Part shown: positions 8,557 to 16,766 of the stretch, in pieces
How the letters are laid out: each line of letters opens with the position of its first letter
Position numbering within the stretch: the first letter of the stretch is position 1
Assembly (NCBI GenBank): GCA_021296255.1
Contig: JAGWAU010000019.1
Coordinates: 1 to 43,801 of the forward strand
Direction of reading: 5' to 3'
From: Alphaproteobacteria bacterium
Lineage (GTDB): Bacteria; Pseudomonadota; Alphaproteobacteria; UBA2966
DNA length: 43,801 bases
The notes under the pieces: generated by a model
What the model was told of the DNA's origin: nothing
Database searches by the model: none
Seen by the model: the letters and a program-made list of their open reading frames with translations, nothing else
Position numbers and translations under genes: made by a program

Positions 8557-9387
8557 ATGAACGGCAACGAGACCCTAAGTGCATCTACGCCCACTTACAC
8601 CATGGGCTACAGCGACGAGTTCCAGAAAATGCTCGATCGCCGGAACGCGGAAACCAATGCAGCGCATCTGCTCCCGCACCTCACGTCCGGTCTTCGCGTT
8701 CTCGACCTCGGATGCGGTCCGGGAACGATCTCGATGGGGCTCGCGAAAACGGTGGAGCCCGGAGAGCTGCACGGCATCGATATCGAAGAGTCGCAGATCG
8801 AGATGGCCCGGGCCGCCGCCTTGGCCGGCGGGCACAGCAATGCGGTATTCCAGACCGGTGACGTGACCGATCTTCCCTACGGAGACGACTCCTTCGATGT
8901 CGCCCACTGTCATGCCCTGCTCATGCACGTCCCGGATACGCGGGCCGTCCTGGCCGAGGTGAAGCGGGTATTGAAGCCCGGAGGGCTCATCTCCGCCCGC
9001 GAAATGATCGGCGCTTCGTCGTTTTCCGAGCCGGCACTCGGCGGCCTTGGCGATGCGTGGGCGACATTCCAGAACCTTCTCGAGGCCAACGGAGCCCACC
9101 CCCAGATGGGGAAAGAACTGAAGGGTGTGTTCCTCGAGGCCGGGTTCTCGGACATCCATGCGAGCGGGTCATTCGAGACCTATAGCACGGTCGAGGACGT
9201 CACCTTTTTTCACACGTTTGCCGGCGGCTGGTTCTTCTCTCCCGACACCGTGGAGGCGGCCACGAAACACGGGCTGGCAACTCGCGAGCAGTTCGAAGAC
9301 TGGCGCCGCACGATGGACGAATGGAAAGACGCCCCCGGTGCCTTCTCGGCCGTGGCCTGGGGAGAAGCGACAGGACGCAAGCCATAG
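8557..9387 (+). CDS. Class I SAM-dependent methyltransferase (UbiE/type-11-like)
   Basis: The 276-residue protein has motif I VLDLGCGPGT at residues 48-57, the acidic SAM-ribose contact in GIDIEE (Asp75), motif II around TGDVTDLPYGDDSFDVAHCH and a post-motif VKRVLKPGGLISARE, in the order and spacing of UbiE/Methyltransf_11 enzymes. The C-terminal ~120 residues are less conserved and probably define the small-molecule substrate, which cannot be read from sequence. GAGGGAGAG lies a few bases upstream of ATG 8557. It is divergent from the ATP-grasp operon. A functional link is possible through shared control, but the gene may simply be a neighbour. Confidence 0.88.
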   Translation: MNGNETLSASTPTYTMGYSDEFQKMLDRRNAETNAAHLLPHLTSGLRVLDLGCGPGTISMGLAKTVEPGELHGIDIEESQIEMARAAALAGGHSNAVFQTGDVTDLPYGDDSFDVAHCHALLMHVPDTRAVLAEVKRVLKPGGLISAREMIGASSFSEPALGGLGDAWATFQNLLEANGAHPQMGKELKGVFLEAGFSDIHASGSFETYSTVEDVTFFHTFAGGWFFSPDTVEAATKHGLATREQFEDWRRTMDEWKDAPGAFSAVAWGEATGRKP

Positions 9388-9662
9388 CTCTTGGGCATGG
9401 TTCGCTGAGCTGAGTCGTCGCCTCCCGGTGGGCGCGCGAATCCCGTTCGGCGGCGGCTGCTCGACCATGGACCATTTCCGCGTCCAGGACGCTGTTTTTC
9501 CGTTGCTTCGTAAGCGGTTTCCCATGGCTCTCCGGGATCGGCTCCACCTCGTGGGCGAGCATCCCGATCTCACCCGCCCTATCCTGTCACTTGGGCCCGT
9601 CGCTGAAACGAAGATGTGCGATAGTGCTTGCCGGCCACTTCGCAAGCCAGTGGGGTTGAGGC

Positions 9663-11420
9663 ATGACAACTGACGATTCCGATCGGCATACCGGCGTTCG
9701 GTACCAGCCCGACGAGAGGCCTCCGGCGGCGCTCACAGTCGCCCTCGGTCTGCAGCTCGCCATCCTCTGCATTGCCGGAATCGTACTGACCCCCTCGATC
9801 GTGGTGCAGGCCGCCGGCGGCACCGAAGCCTACCTGTCCTGGGCGGTGTTCGCCGCCGTCGCGGTCAGCGGCGCGACAACGGTGTTGCAAGCGGTCCGGG
9901 TTGGCCGGATCGGCGCAGGCTATGTCCTCGCCATGGGCACGTCCGGGGCCTTCATCGCGGTCTGTGTCGTGGCCCTCGCCCGGGGCGGCCCGGCGATGCT
10001 CGCTACGCTGGTGGTCATTTCATCGCTTTTCCAGTTCGTGCTCTCCACACGACTCTCGCTGCTCCGACGGATCCTGACTCCGACCGTGACGGGGACCGTG
10101 ATCATGCTGATACCGGTCACGGTGATGCCAATCGTCTTCGGCGGGTTGAAGGACGTTCCGGACGGAACGCCGGCATCTGCCGCGCCGCTTTGCGCACTCG
10201 CGACCGCACTCATCATCGGCGGCATCGCGCTCAAGGCGACGGGCGCCCTGCGCCTATGGGCGCCGGTCATCGGTGTCGTAGCCGGCTCGGTGCTCGCCGG
10301 TCTCTACGGCATCTACGACGTCAGCCGCGTTGCAGAGGCCTCGTGGATCGGCCTCCCAGAGGGTGATTGGCCGGGCTTCGATCTCGACTTCGGGCCGGTT
10401 TTCTGGGCGCTTCTCCCGGCGTTCGTGTTCGTGACCCTGGTCGGCGCCATCGAGACGATCGGCGACGGGGTCGCCATCCAGCGCGTATCCTGGCGCCGGC
10501 CCCGTGCGGTGGATTTCCGGGCGGTGCAGGGCGCGGTAGCCGCGGACGGCGTGGGCAACCTGCTGTCCGGTCTCGCGGGGACGGTGCCCAACACGACCTA
10601 TTCGACGAGCATATCAATGACCGCCCTCACCGGGATCGGAGCCCGTAGCGTCGGCATCGCGCTCGGAGTGGTGTTCGTCGTTCTGGCGTTCATTCCCAAG
10701 GCGCTCGCCGTGGTCCTGGCGATACCGGGCCCGGTCGCCGCGGCCTATCTCACCGTGCTGCTGGCGATGCTGTTCGTGGTCGGCATGAGGATCGTCATTC
10801 AGGACGGGGTCGACTATCGCAAGGGTCTGATCGCCGGCGTCGCGTTCTGGGTCGGCGCGGGATTTCAGAACGGCATGATCTTTCCCGAATACGTCTCGAA
10901 GCTGGCGGGCGGTCTCCTCGAGAACGGCATGACGACGGGGGGGTTGGTGGCCATTCTGATGACCCTGTTCATGGAACTGACGGCGCCCCGCCGCCGCCGG
11001 ATCGAGATGGCGTTCGACGTCTCGGTTCTGCCCGGAATAAGGGAGTTTCTCGCCGCGTTCGCGTCCCGCAGCGGCTGGGACGGCGGGATGGCGTACCGCC
11101 TCGACGCCGCCGCAGAGGAGACGCTGCTGACCTTGCTGCGGCAAAACGACGGCGCAGGGGAACGCGACCGCCGTCGCCTGCTCCTGACAGCGCACAAGGA
11201 AGACGGCGGCGCGGTGCTGGAATTCATCGCCGCGGGCGGCGAGGAAAACCTCGAGGACCGGATCGCGCTGCTTGGCGAGCGGACCGAAGAGGTTCAGGTC
11301 GAGCAAGAAGCCTCGCTGCGGCTGCTGCGGCACCTCGCGTCCTCGATTCGGCATCAGCAATACCACGACACGGATATCGTGACCGTCCGGGTGGACGCCC
11401 CGGCGCCAGGTCGGGACTGA
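9663..11420 (+). CDS. NCS2-family nucleobase permease with C-terminal ATPase-like domain
   Basis: The 585-residue inner-membrane protein has residues ~25-440 forming about 12-14 hydrophobic segments of the nucleobase:cation symporter-2 (uracil/xanthine permease) fold. Typical elements are ILTPTVTGTVIMLIPVTVMP, the FVTLVGAIETIGDGVAIQR core and a NLLSGLAGTVPNTTYSTSI block corresponding to the substrate/cation region. After the last membrane segment, from about residue 445, comes a soluble domain (AFDVSVLPGIREFLAAFASRSG, AAEETLLTLLRQND, EENLEDRIALL, a C-terminal IVTVRVDA strand). It resembles a histidine-kinase-like ATPase of the RsbW/anti-sigma type. The N-box Asn appears to be Thr (EETLLTLL) and I see no clear DxGxG, so ATP binding is doubtful. 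No purine riboswitch is visible in 9388-9662, which otherwise holds nothing I recognise. Confidence 0.88.
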   Translation: MTTDDSDRHTGVRYQPDERPPAALTVALGLQLAILCIAGIVLTPSIVVQAAGGTEAYLSWAVFAAVAVSGATTVLQAVRVGRIGAGYVLAMGTSGAFIAVCVVALARGGPAMLATLVVISSLFQFVLSTRLSLLRRILTPTVTGTVIMLIPVTVMPIVFGGLKDVPDGTPASAAPLCALATALIIGGIALKATGALRLWAPVIGVVAGSVLAGLYGIYDVSRVAEASWIGLPEGDWPGFDLDFGPVFWALLPAFVFVTLVGAIETIGDGVAIQRVSWRRPRAVDFRAVQGAVAADGVGNLLSGLAGTVPNTTYSTSISMTALTGIGARSVGIALGVVFVVLAFIPKALAVVLAIPGPVAAAYLTVLLAMLFVVGMRIVIQDGVDYRKGLIAGVAFWVGAGFQNGMIFPEYVSKLAGGLLENGMTTGGLVAILMTLFMELTAPRRRRIEMAFDVSVLPGIREFLAAFASRSGWDGGMAYRLDAAAEETLLTLLRQNDGAGERDRRRLLLTAHKEDGGAVLEFIAAGGEENLEDRIALLGERTEEVQVEQEASLRLLRHLASSIRHQQYHDTDIVTVRVDAPAPGRD

Positions 11421-11561
11421 CGGGCGGGGAACGAGCCGGGAGGGCGACATACCCGAACTGCGTTGTTCCGGGAGTGCCGCCGACTCGCTACCCCGCCGGC
11501 CGGAGTGACAGACCTCGACGCGGGACGGTCCTCCTGCCGACCATGAGCGGACCAAAGCGGT

Positions 11562-12587
11562 TCAGTCGGGCTTGGCCAGGGCGGTTGCGATGCTCTCGAG
11601 GCGAACGGAGCCTGCCGGTTCCCCATTCCGGGTCACGGTGGCGATATCCGAACCGCTGCCGATCATCAACTGCAGGGCGTCGTCCAGGACGGTTTCCGCA
11701 TCGACTTTCGGTCCGCCGTCCGCCTTTTCGGCGTCCATGATCGAGGCGACCTGAATCACCCGGCCCCGGTTGATGTCCTTGATGAATTCGGCGACGTAGC
11801 CGTCGGCCGGCCGCATGATGATATCCTGAGGGGTCCCGACCTGCACGGCTTCCCCGTCCCGCAGGATAGCGATGCTGTTCCCGATTCGGAGAGCTTCGTC
11901 GAGATCGTGCGTAATGAAGATGATGGTCTTGTGCAGTTCGGTCTGCAGGCCGAGAAGAATGTCCTGCATGTCGGTGCGGATGAGGGGATCGAGCGCCGAG
12001 AACGGCTCGTCCATCAGAAGAATTTCGGCATCTGTCGCGAGCGCACGGGCAAGGCCCACTCTCTGCCGCATTCCGCCCGAGAGATGGGTCGTGTAGTAGC
12101 CCTCATACCCCGTGAGTCCGACCCGGTCGATCCACCGCTTCCCGCGTTCCTCCCTCTCCGCCTTGTCGATCCCTTGAACGCTGAGGCCATATGCCACGTT
12201 GTCGGCCACGGTACGGTGGGGCAGGAGCGCAAAGCCCTGAAACACCATGGACGCCTTGGAGCGCCGGAACTGCCGCAGCTCGAGCGGCGTCATCGCGAGA
12301 ATGTCCTCTCCATCAACGATCACCTCTCCCGCGGTCGGTTCGATGAGCCGGTTGATGTGGCGGATCAGTGTGGATTTTCCCGACCCCGACAGCCCCATGA
12401 TGACCTGTACTTGATGGGCGGCGACGTCCAGGTTGATGTTCCTGAGGCCGAGCACGTGTGCATGCTTGTCGAGCAGGTCCTCCTTCGAGATCCCGGCCTC
12501 GACATGCTCCGTCATGGCGGCCGCGTCGGGGCCAAAGATCTTGTAGAGGCTCCTGATCTGAACCTTGACGCCAGGGTTAGTGCCCAT
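11562..12587 (-). CDS. proV: Glycine betaine/proline ABC transporter ATP-binding protein (ProV/OpuAA-like)
   Basis: This is a 341-residue ATPase. The long N-terminal lead before the Walker A motif, with YKIFGPDAAAM and the ISKEDLLDKH segment, is characteristic of ProV/OpuAA. Walker A is GLSGSGKST (residues 65-73), the signature is LSGGMRQRVGLARALA and Walker B is EILLMDEPFSALDP, followed by the switch His in FITHDLDEAL. The C-terminal ~60 residues (DAETVLDDALQLMIGSGSDIATV) look like one incomplete CBS-like unit rather than the full tandem pair used as an ionic-strength sensor in OpuA. It overlaps the permease gene by 11 bases and is the last gene of the operon. Predicted role: energising uptake of a quaternary amine or betaine. 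Confidence 0.9.
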   Translation of the reverse strand: MGTNPGVKVQIRSLYKIFGPDAAAMTEHVEAGISKEDLLDKHAHVLGLRNINLDVAAHQVQVIMGLSGSGKSTLIRHINRLIEPTAGEVIVDGEDILAMTPLELRQFRRSKASMVFQGFALLPHRTVADNVAYGLSVQGIDKAEREERGKRWIDRVGLTGYEGYYTTHLSGGMRQRVGLARALATDAEILLMDEPFSALDPLIRTDMQDILLGLQTELHKTIIFITHDLDEALRIGNSIAILRDGEAVQVGTPQDIIMRPADGYVAEFIKDINRGRVIQVASIMDAEKADGGPKVDAETVLDDALQLMIGSGSDIATVTRNGEPAGSVRLESIATALAKPD

Positions 12588-13461
12588 CCCACCGATGCTT
12601 CTGAATGTTCTTTCCGAATCCCTGAGAGATCCTGTCGAAGATGATGGCGAGCACCACGATCGCGAGACCGTTCATCAGGCCCAGGGCAAGATACTGATTG
12701 GAAATCGCCCTCAGCACGGGGACGCCCAATCCCTGGACCCCGATCATGGATGCGATAACGACCATCGCCAGCGACATCATGATCGTCTGGTTCACGCCGG
12801 CGAAAATGTTAGGCAGCGCCAGGGGAATCTGTACGCCGAACAACTTCTGGGGATAGCTGGCGCCGAAGGCGTCGGCGGCTTCAAGCACTTCCCTGTCGAC
12901 CAGGCGAATTCCCAGATTGGTCAGACGCACGATCGGCGGAATCGCGTAGATGCACACGGCGATCAGCCCGGGAACCTTTCCGATGCCCAACAGCATGACG
13001 ACGGGGATCAGATAGACGAAACTCGGAATTGTCTGCATGACGTCGAGCAGGGGCGTGACCAGCCCCTGCACGCGGTCGGAGCGCGCCATGGCGATACCGA
13101 CGGGAATGCCGACCACGATGCAAATGAGCGTGGCGACCGAGATGATGGCCAGCGTGGCCATCGTGTCCTGCCACATGCCCAGATAGCCGATCACGAGAAA
13201 CGAAGCGACCGTTCCTCCCACCACCAGCCAGTTGCGCGCGCCGAGCCAAGCCAGCACGGCGATGACGGCGATAACCAGCGGCCACGGGCTGTTCTGCAGC
13301 AGCTTTTCGAACCAAACCAGGAAGTACAGTATCGGTTCGAAGAACGTCTCCAGCGCCTCGCCGTAGGCGCGGGAGAATTCGCGAAAGCCACGATCTATGG
13401 CCTTCTTCAGGTCGCGCAGTTCCTGATTCCCCATGGTGGGGAATTCACTGAGAAATTCCAC
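12577..13461 (-). CDS. proW: Glycine betaine/proline ABC transporter permease (ProW-like)
   Basis: A 294-residue membrane protein with about six hydrophobic segments (for example PLVIAVIAVLAWLGARNWLV and ATLAIISVATLICIVVGIPV) and the EAA-type cytoplasmic loop that contacts the ATPase (LEAADAFGASYPQKLFGVQIPLALPNI). The block QTIPSFVYLIPVVMLLGIGKVPG is typical of the ProW/OpuAB family. It lies between the binding-protein and ATPase genes and overlaps the latter. Start choice: ATG 13461 fits, and an internal ATG (MGNQELRDL) nine codons later is also possible. Expression relative to the binding protein may be reduced by the hairpin at 13488-13521. Confidence 0.9.
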   Translation of the reverse strand: MEFLSEFPTMGNQELRDLKKAIDRGFREFSRAYGEALETFFEPILYFLVWFEKLLQNSPWPLVIAVIAVLAWLGARNWLVVGGTVASFLVIGYLGMWQDTMATLAIISVATLICIVVGIPVGIAMARSDRVQGLVTPLLDVMQTIPSFVYLIPVVMLLGIGKVPGLIAVCIYAIPPIVRLTNLGIRLVDREVLEAADAFGASYPQKLFGVQIPLALPNIFAGVNQTIMMSLAMVVIASMIGVQGLGVPVLRAISNQYLALGLMNGLAIVVLAIIFDRISQGFGKNIQKHRWDGH

Positions 13462-13487
13462 GACTACTGGCTCTGGCGCGAAACGGT

Positions 13488-13521
13488 TGGGCCCGCCAAT
13501 ACCGAACGATCAGCGGGCCCA
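13488..13521 (-). terminator. Intercistronic hairpin between binding-protein and permease genes
   Basis: TGGGCCCGC (13488-13496) and GCGGGCCCA (13513-13521) are perfect 9-bp inverted arms around a 16-base loop. The hairpin sits in the 83-base gap between the substrate-binding-protein gene and the permease. There is no U-run. Hairpins at this place in importer operons usually protect the upstream mRNA or partly terminate transcription, so that more binding protein than permease is made. Confidence 0.45.
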
Positions 13522-13544
13522 CGAGACCTGCGAGACCCTCGGAT

Positions 13545-14549
13545 CTAGAGCGAGGATTTCACCTTTGCCGCGGCGTCGGCCGAGACCCACTCGGTCCAGA
13601 CGCTCTCGTGCTGGCGCAGGAACTCAAGCGCCGCGTCTTCGCCGCTGGCCTGGTTGTCCACCATGTAGGCCAGCATGCCGTTCATGATGTCGCCGGGAAA
13701 GACGCGCGCCCTCAAGTAGTCGATTGCTACGCCGCCAGCCTTGTTGAACTCGTCGCCGACGACGGTATGCACCTCGGATTGGGTCCACGCCGAGGGTTGC
13801 GGGTCCGCGCATTCCTGTTCCGGCTTGACGATGCAACCGTCCCAATTGTCGCTGCCGGCAAACGGCACCCCGAACGGCACCTTGACCATGCCGTACTTTC
13901 CGATCAGAGCGGTCGGCGACCAGTAGTATCCGAACCAGTTCTCGCCCCGCTCCACGGCTTTGGCCATGGACCCGTCCAGACCCGCGGCGGAACCGGGGTC
14001 GACCAGAACCCAGCCCATTTCCTCCATATCGAAGGCGCGAAAGAGGTTCGCGTTGGTCAGCTGGCAACCCCAGCCGGCCGGGCAGCCGACAAACGCTCCC
14101 TTCGACGGATCTTCCTGGTGGGGGAACAGGTCGGGGCGTTTCAGGATGTCCAGAACCGTCTTCAGTTCGGGATATTTCTCGGCCGTGTGCGGCGGAATCC
14201 ACCAACCCTCGCCAAGCCCGGTGATCGGTCCGTCGTTGAGCGAGTGCAAGCGCCCGTCATCCATGGCCGTCTTGAGCGGGTGCCGCACGGCATTGACCCA
14301 GAGCTCGCTCGCGACATCGGGCTGACCCTTCTCGTTCATCGACGTGAAGGTCGGCATGGTGTCGCCCGGCACCAACGAAGCTTCGCAGCCGTAGCCTCTT
14401 TCCAAGATGATCTTGTCCACGTTGGCCATCAGCTCGGCCGATGCCCAGTTCATGTTCGCGATCGTGACGGCCCCGCACGCGGCTAGCGCGCCATGGGAAA
14501 GCCCCAGCAATACGGCTCCGGTCGCCAGGGCCACGAGACTCCTATTCAT
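13545..14549 (-). CDS. proX: Glycine betaine/proline-type ABC transporter substrate-binding protein
   Basis: The 334-residue precursor runs from ATG 14549, chosen because GGGAGGT lies at a good distance upstream and a clear signal peptide follows (RSLVALATGAVLLGLSHGALA, cleavage probably before ACGAV). An upstream extension to 14840 has no protein-like sequence. The mature domain shows OpuAC-family features: VTIANMNWASAELMANVDKI near the N-terminus, LVPGDTMPTFTSM, LWVNAVRHPL and a GWWIPPHTAEKYPELKTVLD block. It has several Trp/Tyr residues suited to a cation-pi cage, and cysteines around CPAGWGC and CIVKPEQEC. It is periplasmic and delivers the substrate to ProVW encoded downstream. It is first in the operon; a candidate promoter is at 14586-14615. 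Confidence 0.88.
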   Translation of the reverse strand: MNRSLVALATGAVLLGLSHGALAACGAVTIANMNWASAELMANVDKIILERGYGCEASLVPGDTMPTFTSMNEKGQPDVASELWVNAVRHPLKTAMDDGRLHSLNDGPITGLGEGWWIPPHTAEKYPELKTVLDILKRPDLFPHQEDPSKGAFVGCPAGWGCQLTNANLFRAFDMEEMGWVLVDPGSAAGLDGSMAKAVERGENWFGYYWSPTALIGKYGMVKVPFGVPFAGSDNWDGCIVKPEQECADPQPSAWTQSEVHTVVGDEFNKAGGVAIDYLRARVFPGDIMNGMLAYMVDNQASGEDAALEFLRQHESVWTEWVSADAAAKVKSSL

Positions 14550-14585
14550 ATGCACCTCCCTGCTTTTCGGCTTCTGTGACGTCGA

Positions 14586-14615
14586 AGCATAAACGAAACG
14601 TCGTGTAATGCACAA
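14586..14615 (-). promoter_or_regulatory. Candidate promoter for the betaine importer operon
   Basis: On the minus strand TTGTGC (14615-14610) and TATGCT (14591-14586) are separated by 18 bases and lie about 37 bases before the ATG at 14549. Each hexamer is an imperfect sigma-70 match. The rest of 14550-14787, between this operon and the end of the Opp operon, shows no other element I can support. Confidence 0.35.
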
Positions 14616-14787
14616 AGCCTGTTTCTCACGCAACTCCACGCAAGCGGCGGGCGCGGGTGATGCACTCGGTTCCTCGCATGTCAGATTCGCTCGGGTGAGA
14701 TGGATCGGGTGCATGACTTTGGCTGGTGGCCGAGGATATCGGGCAGGGAGTTGCGTCATGCGATTCCGCGTTACGCGCCCCATGCGG

Positions 14788-15798
14788 CTACGATGCGAGA
14801 CTCCCCTCCTCCGCGGGCTCGCCGTATGGGCAGGCCGCAAAGTGGTGGTTTCCGAAGTCGCGCATGGCTGGGCGCTCGTCTGCGCAGGACAATCGCGCCA
14901 CGGGACAGCGAGTCCGAAACACGCAGCCGGAGGGCGGCGTCAGGGGTGACGGCAGGTCGCCCTTCAGCACCGGTACACCGCGCCCGCGCTCGATTGCGGG
15001 ATCCGGGATCGGAACCGCAGAGACAAGGGCGCGGGTGTAAGGATGGCGGGGGGCATAAACAAGGTCGCGCGCGGCAGCGTATTCCATCACGCGGCCGAGA
15101 TAGAACACCATTATCCGGTCGGAGATGTGCTTGACCACGCTCAGGTCGTGCGCGATGAAGATCAATGCCAAATCGAGCTCGCGCCTCAGATCACCGAGCA
15201 AATTGATGATCTGGGCCTGTACGCTCACGTCGAGGGCGGATACCGGTTCGTCGCATATCACCAGCCGGGGGTGCACAATCAGCGCCCGGGCGATGTTGAT
15301 GCGCTGGCACTGGCCGCCCGAGAATTCGTGCGGGTAGCAGTTCAACTGACCCGGCAGCAGGCCCACGCGCTGCATCATCGCCGCCACCCGCGTCCTGACC
15401 TCGTCCTTCGGCAGACGGGATTCATGGGTGGTGAGCGACTCGGCGATGATCTCGCCGGCCGTCATCCGAGGATCCAATGCTGCAAGCGGATCCTGGAAAA
15501 TCATCTGGATGTCGCGACGATGGCGGTGACGGCCCTTGGGCTCCATCGCCAACAGGTCCTCACCCCGCCAGAGCGCCTGTCCCCCAGAGGCAGGCACCGT
15601 ACCCATCAGCGCGCGGGCCAAAGTGGACTTTCCCGACCCACTCTCTCCCACGATGCCAAGGGTTTCACTCGGACCGAGGTCGAAGCTCACACCCTGCACG
15701 GCCCGTAGCGGCTGCGTGCGTGCCCATGGACGAACTCCCTTTGGCCGTACGGAGAAGGTAACCGAAAGGTCGCGGACGGAAAGATGTGGCGCGCTCAT
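14788..15798 (-). CDS. oppF: Oligopeptide/dipeptide-type ABC transporter ATPase, second subunit (OppF/DppF-like)
   Basis: This 336-residue ATPase carries Walker A GESGSGKSTLARALMG, Q-loop IFQDPLAALDPRM, signature FSGGQCQRINIARAL, Walker B LVICDEPVSALDVSVQ and the switch His in IFIAHDLSVVKHI. The C-terminal extension has the oligopeptide-transporter cysteine cluster (CVFRTRCPVARLSCADERP), usually binding an Fe-S cluster or metal in this subfamily. The block AVQGVSFDLGPSETLGIVGESGSG is typical of the F subunit. Its start overlaps the end of the D subunit by four bases. It is the last gene of the Opp-type operon. Substrates of this family range from peptides to oligosaccharides and opines. Confidence 0.9.
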   Translation of the reverse strand: MSAPHLSVRDLSVTFSVRPKGVRPWARTQPLRAVQGVSFDLGPSETLGIVGESGSGKSTLARALMGTVPASGGQALWRGEDLLAMEPKGRHRHRRDIQMIFQDPLAALDPRMTAGEIIAESLTTHESRLPKDEVRTRVAAMMQRVGLLPGQLNCYPHEFSGGQCQRINIARALIVHPRLVICDEPVSALDVSVQAQIINLLGDLRRELDLALIFIAHDLSVVKHISDRIMVFYLGRVMEYAAARDLVYAPRHPYTRALVSAVPIPDPAIERGRGVPVLKGDLPSPLTPPSGCVFRTRCPVARLSCADERPAMRDFGNHHFAACPYGEPAEEGSLAS

Positions 15799-16763
15799 GA
15801 TGCCTGATCGAGCGGCCGATGGCAGGCGATCCGGCCGTCGGGAGGAAAGGGCACGAGCGCCGGTGATTCACGTTCGCAGCGTTCGATCATCCGCGGGCAG
15901 CGCACGGCAAAGGGACAGCCGGGGGCAAGCCGGCCCGGATTGGTTGGGTTGCCGGGAATGGCGGGAAGGCGCTCGTCATCGCGGTCGAGCCTGGGCACCG
16001 CCTTCAGCAATCCCCGGGTATAGGGGTGCCGGGGGACCACGAAGATGCGGTCTACCGCTCCGCTTTCCATGATCCGACCCCCGTAGAGAACCACCATCTC
16101 GTCACAGTTTCCGGCGACGATCCCCGCGTCATGGGTGACCAGGATGACGGCGGTACCGAACCTGTCCCGAACCTCGGCGAGCAGCCGCATGATCTGGGAC
16201 TGCACGGTGACGTCGAGGGCGGTGGTCGGCTCATCGGCGATCAGCAGGCGGGGGCGGCAGGCAAGCGCCATCGCGATCAGTACCCGCTGCCGCATGCCGC
16301 CAGAAAACTCGTGCGGATACATGCCGATACGCTCGCTCGCGTCCGAGACTTCCATTTCATCGAGGAGGCGAACGGACTCGGCGAGTGCTTCACGCCGGCT
16401 CATGCCCCGATGCAGGGTCAACACCTCCGTCATCTGGTCGGCGATACGCATGTACGGATTGAGCGAAGTCATCGGGTCCTGAAAGATCATGGCGATCTGG
16501 CTCGAGCGAACCCGGTTGAGCGCGGCGTCGTCCAGGCCGATGAGCTCGGCATCGTCGAATTTCACGGAACCGGTGGCGGTGCCGTTGCGGGCCAGCAGAC
16601 CCATGATGGCGAACATGAGCTGGCTCTTGCCCGAGCCGCTCTCGCCCACGACGGCGAGCGACTGGCCCGCTTCGACGGTCAGGTCGACCCCGTTGACCGC
16701 GTCGACCCTGCCGTCAACCGTCTCGAAGGACACCCGAAGGTCGCGTACCCGCAGCAACGCCAT
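15795..16763 (-). CDS. oppD: Oligopeptide/dipeptide-type ABC transporter ATPase, first subunit (OppD/DppD-like)
   Basis: A 322-residue ATPase: Walker A GESGSGKSQLMFAIMG (the Gln after Ser is normal for OppD), Q-loop IFQDPMTSLNPYMRIADQM, signature FSGGMRQRVLIAMALACRPRL, Walker B LLIADEPTTALDVTVQ, switch His in LVTHDAGIVAGNCDEMVVLYGG. The C-terminal oligopeptide-transporter region (YTRGLLKAVPRLD, then CPFAVRCPRMIERCERESP) is complete. It pairs with OppF as a heterodimeric motor for the OppB/OppC channel. The gene begins three bases after the OppC stop and overlaps oppF, so it is translated as part of one unit. Confidence 0.9.
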   Translation of the reverse strand: MALLRVRDLRVSFETVDGRVDAVNGVDLTVEAGQSLAVVGESGSGKSQLMFAIMGLLARNGTATGSVKFDDAELIGLDDAALNRVRSSQIAMIFQDPMTSLNPYMRIADQMTEVLTLHRGMSRREALAESVRLLDEMEVSDASERIGMYPHEFSGGMRQRVLIAMALACRPRLLIADEPTTALDVTVQSQIMRLLAEVRDRFGTAVILVTHDAGIVAGNCDEMVVLYGGRIMESGAVDRIFVVPRHPYTRGLLKAVPRLDRDDERLPAIPGNPTNPGRLAPGCPFAVRCPRMIERCERESPALVPFPPDGRIACHRPLDQAS

Positions 16764-16766
16764 GGC

